From Chryseobacterium sp. JUb7 (GTDB lineage: Bacteria > Bacteroidota > Bacteroidia > Flavobacteriales > Weeksellaceae), in the NCBI RefSeq assembly GCF_024806495.1, contig NZ_JANUFF010000006.1, positions 1 through 64,000 on the forward strand: DNA of 64,000 nucleotides, in the 5' to 3' direction. A program made the translations under genes and the position numbers. Shown in pieces: positions 62,633 through 64,000 of this stretch (the first letter of the stretch is position 1; each line of letters starts with the position of its first letter). A model generated the notes under the pieces. That model was not told the DNA's origin. It did not search any database and worked only from the letters and a program-made list of their open reading frames with translations.

Positions 62633-63844
62633 TTATTTCAATTTAATCTTTTTCTCAGCAGGGTCGTATTCGTAGTTTACTATATTTTCATTTAAAATCA
62701 ATTGAATTGTTTCTTCGATTACTTCAAAAGGAACTACAAACCATTCTCTCGGATTTAGTCTTTGTCCTTTTTCATTAAACAAGTCAATGTCTAAACAAGC
62801 TTTTGCAAAAAATCTATGCAAAAGACCTTCTAGTTTGTCAGCATTTCTATTATAAACTTTGTAAGTCGCAATTTTCTGTACATCCGCAAATAAATAGGTC
62901 GCTTCATTTTTTGCATTTTTTATTCTCTCATCTACTGAATTTCTGGCAAAACCAACTTTATATAAGTCTTTAATGTTTGCTATTTGAGTGTTGCTTGATT
63001 TTGATTTCAGTACATAAATCCAACCTGATTGTACATCTTCTTCCTTTACAAGTCCTGTATTGACAAATAAGTCTTGTTCGATTTTCTCATAAGTATTGGT
63101 AATCAATTTTCCGTTTTTTTGGATTTGCTTACCTAAGGAACGAAAAAGCATATTGCTGTAAGTTCCATTTTCAAAAATTGTTCTCGTACGCCCTTCTGTG
63201 CGAACTCTGTTTCCTGAACCTAATTCTTTTTCTTCTGTTTTCAAATTCGCAGATTCTAAGTACAAAAGAATGCCATCCATTAAATAAAAATCGCCTACGT
63301 GAAGATTTTTTTCAATGTTTTTAAACGGCTTTATCTTTCTTTTTCCTTCTTTGATTTCCTTATGTACTTTGAAAAACATTGCTTCATACTTCTCAAACTC
63401 TTTTTCTTTAATTGGCTTCCTTTGTGCAACAAAATCTGCATCAGCTCTCTCTTCTGGTTTTGGTGTGTGTTTGAATTTGAAAATGTCCAAATCCTTATCT
63501 GAATCTAATAAGCCAAGTTCATCATCTTCATTCAGAATATCATCAATTGTTGTTTTTTCCAATTCAACGTATCCCAATAAGTTATGCTTGTCAAATGGTT
63601 TTAGAATCTTCTTTTGAGATTCATTTTCTCTAAAGTTTTTCAATTTTGCCATCAAACCATATTCAGACATACTTGACTTATTTGGTTCTCTTTTGTTCTT
63701 ATCAAAGAATCTGTTTATTTCTTCAAAGGAATCAATAAGTCTTTCTTCATCTGTTTTCACAGAAGAAGTTTTGGCTTTAGAATCTAACAAGCCAAAATCG
63801 TCATCATCAAAAATATCGTCTATAGTTAATTTCTTTTTAGCCAT
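62633..63844 (-). CDS. GIY-YIG nuclease family protein (T5orf172-like)
   Basis: The 403-residue protein has a C-terminal GIY-YIG nuclease of the T5orf172 type: GWIYVLKSKSSN (about 279-290), LYKVGFARNSVDERI with the catalytic Arg, and LEGLLHRFF with the Glu. The N-terminal half holds two copies of a TIDDI(F/L)..DD.(F/L)GLLDS motif (residues 6-21 and 97-114) and a stretch NKREPNKSSMSEYGLMAKLKNFREN (about 50-75). Its ATG overlaps the stop of an upstream gene, so both are co-translated. It may be a defence or mobility nuclease. Confidence 0.85.
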   Translation of the reverse strand: MAKKKLTIDDIFDDDDFGLLDSKAKTSSVKTDEERLIDSFEEINRFFDKNKREPNKSSMSEYGLMAKLKNFRENESQKKILKPFDKHNLLGYVELEKTTIDDILNEDDELGLLDSDKDLDIFKFKHTPKPEERADADFVAQRKPIKEKEFEKYEAMFFKVHKEIKEGKRKIKPFKNIEKNLHVGDFYLMDGILLYLESANLKTEEKELGSGNRVRTEGRTRTIFENGTYSNMLFRSLGKQIQKNGKLITNTYEKIEQDLFVNTGLVKEEDVQSGWIYVLKSKSSNTQIANIKDLYKVGFARNSVDERIKNAKNEATYLFADVQKIATYKVYNRNADKLEGLLHRFFAKACLDIDLFNEKGQRLNPREWFVVPFEVIEETIQLILNENIVNYEYDPAEKKIKLK

Positions 63845-64000
63845 TTGCCAATGCTTTTTTACGTTTTAGTTCTCTCAAAAAAACTAGTGCTTCTGCCATT
63901 CTTTTCTCCTTATGGTCAAACGCTTGAATGTTTGGTTGTTCTCCATTATTATTCTTAACCCATTCTTTTATTTTTGGCCATAACAAAATCGCTTCTTCTT
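63837..64000 (-). CDS. Partial gene upstream of the GIY-YIG nuclease, C-terminal end
   Basis: Reading into the window edge, the last 53 or so codons encode a basic, helical tail with WPKIKEWVKNNNGEQPN, DHKEKRMAEALVFLREL and KRKKALANG before the stop. The stop lies within the start of the GIY-YIG gene (ATGGCTAA overlap). The pattern N-x-x-x-x-P-N then M-A-x-A-L-x-x-L-R resembles a stretch in the N-terminal half of the GIY-YIG protein. In similar loci the upstream gene is often a helicase, but not enough is present here to say so. Confidence 0.7.
   Translation of the reverse strand, partial: EEAILLWPKIKEWVKNNNGEQPNIQAFDHKEKRMAEALVFLRELKRKKALANG

Noticed and set aside
37500..64000. A direct repeat of the tRNA 3' end as the second element junction
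   Set aside because: I saw no second copy in the part of the island covered by the window, so the right junction is outside or too short to see.
1..64000. CRISPR array
   Set aside because: No series of regularly spaced repeats and no cas genes were seen.

Overview
The window looks like chromosome of a Bacteroidota/Flavobacteriia bacterium, most likely a Chryseobacterium-like member of the Weeksellaceae. The evidence is low-GC DNA, SusC/SusD pairs, many lipoproteins of the form MKK...SC, recF followed by a DUF721 gene, and promoter-like sites of the Bacteroidota type (TTTG, about 19-20 bp, TAnnTTTG). Species cannot be assigned from sequence alone. Bases 1-130 are runs of T and C with no gene and look like a contig end or a sequencing/assembly artefact.

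Region A (145-37,433) is ordinary core genome. It starts with a small polysaccharide utilisation operon read leftwards (SusC, SusD, GH144-type glucanase), suggesting import and cutting of beta-1,2-glucan. Next come DUF4197 and DUF493 genes, an ArsC-like protein, a deoxynucleoside kinase and two tandem glutaminyl cyclase-like lipoproteins. A CPA1-type Na+/H+ antiporter, a bestrophin, and a leftward run of small START (SRPBCC), VOC and DinB-like proteins follow. After these are a TolC/HlyD/ABC-2 permease exporter operon, a probable protease-inhibitor pair (ecotin and a 1972-residue alpha-2-macroglobulin), a UbiA-like/recF/DUF721 operon, a Gcr-type membrane protein, mtgA and a TroA-fold binding lipoprotein.

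Region B (37,461-about 54,300) is the left part of an integrated element that begins in the 3' half of a tRNA-Arg(ACG) gene. The first element gene is a large serine recombinase. Its last codons read backwards through the tRNA terminator and the tRNA itself. Behind it is an accessory island: an SRAP protein, a tight four-gene operon (UvrD-like helicase, unknown 694-residue protein, methyltransferase-like protein, ALKBH8-like AlkB dioxygenase), a membrane-anchored restriction-endonuclease-like protein, a broken CDF metal transporter, a PIN-like protein, a PD-(D/E)XK protein, and a SEFIR protein next to a ParB/sulfiredoxin-fold protein. Several look like antiviral defence or nucleic-acid repair genes. 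The four-gene AlkB operon is the best candidate here for an undescribed system.

Region C (about 54,300-64,000) is plasmid/ICE backbone: a long non-coding leader, ssb, a DUF932 gene, five small unknown genes, then a PRTRC cassette (E, C, an F-like protein, B, ThiF) read rightwards with short gaps and overlaps. It ends in a 646-bp non-coding stretch with inverted repeats. On the other strand are a GIY-YIG nuclease gene and the tail of its upstream partner, cut by the window end. The right end of the element is not in the window.
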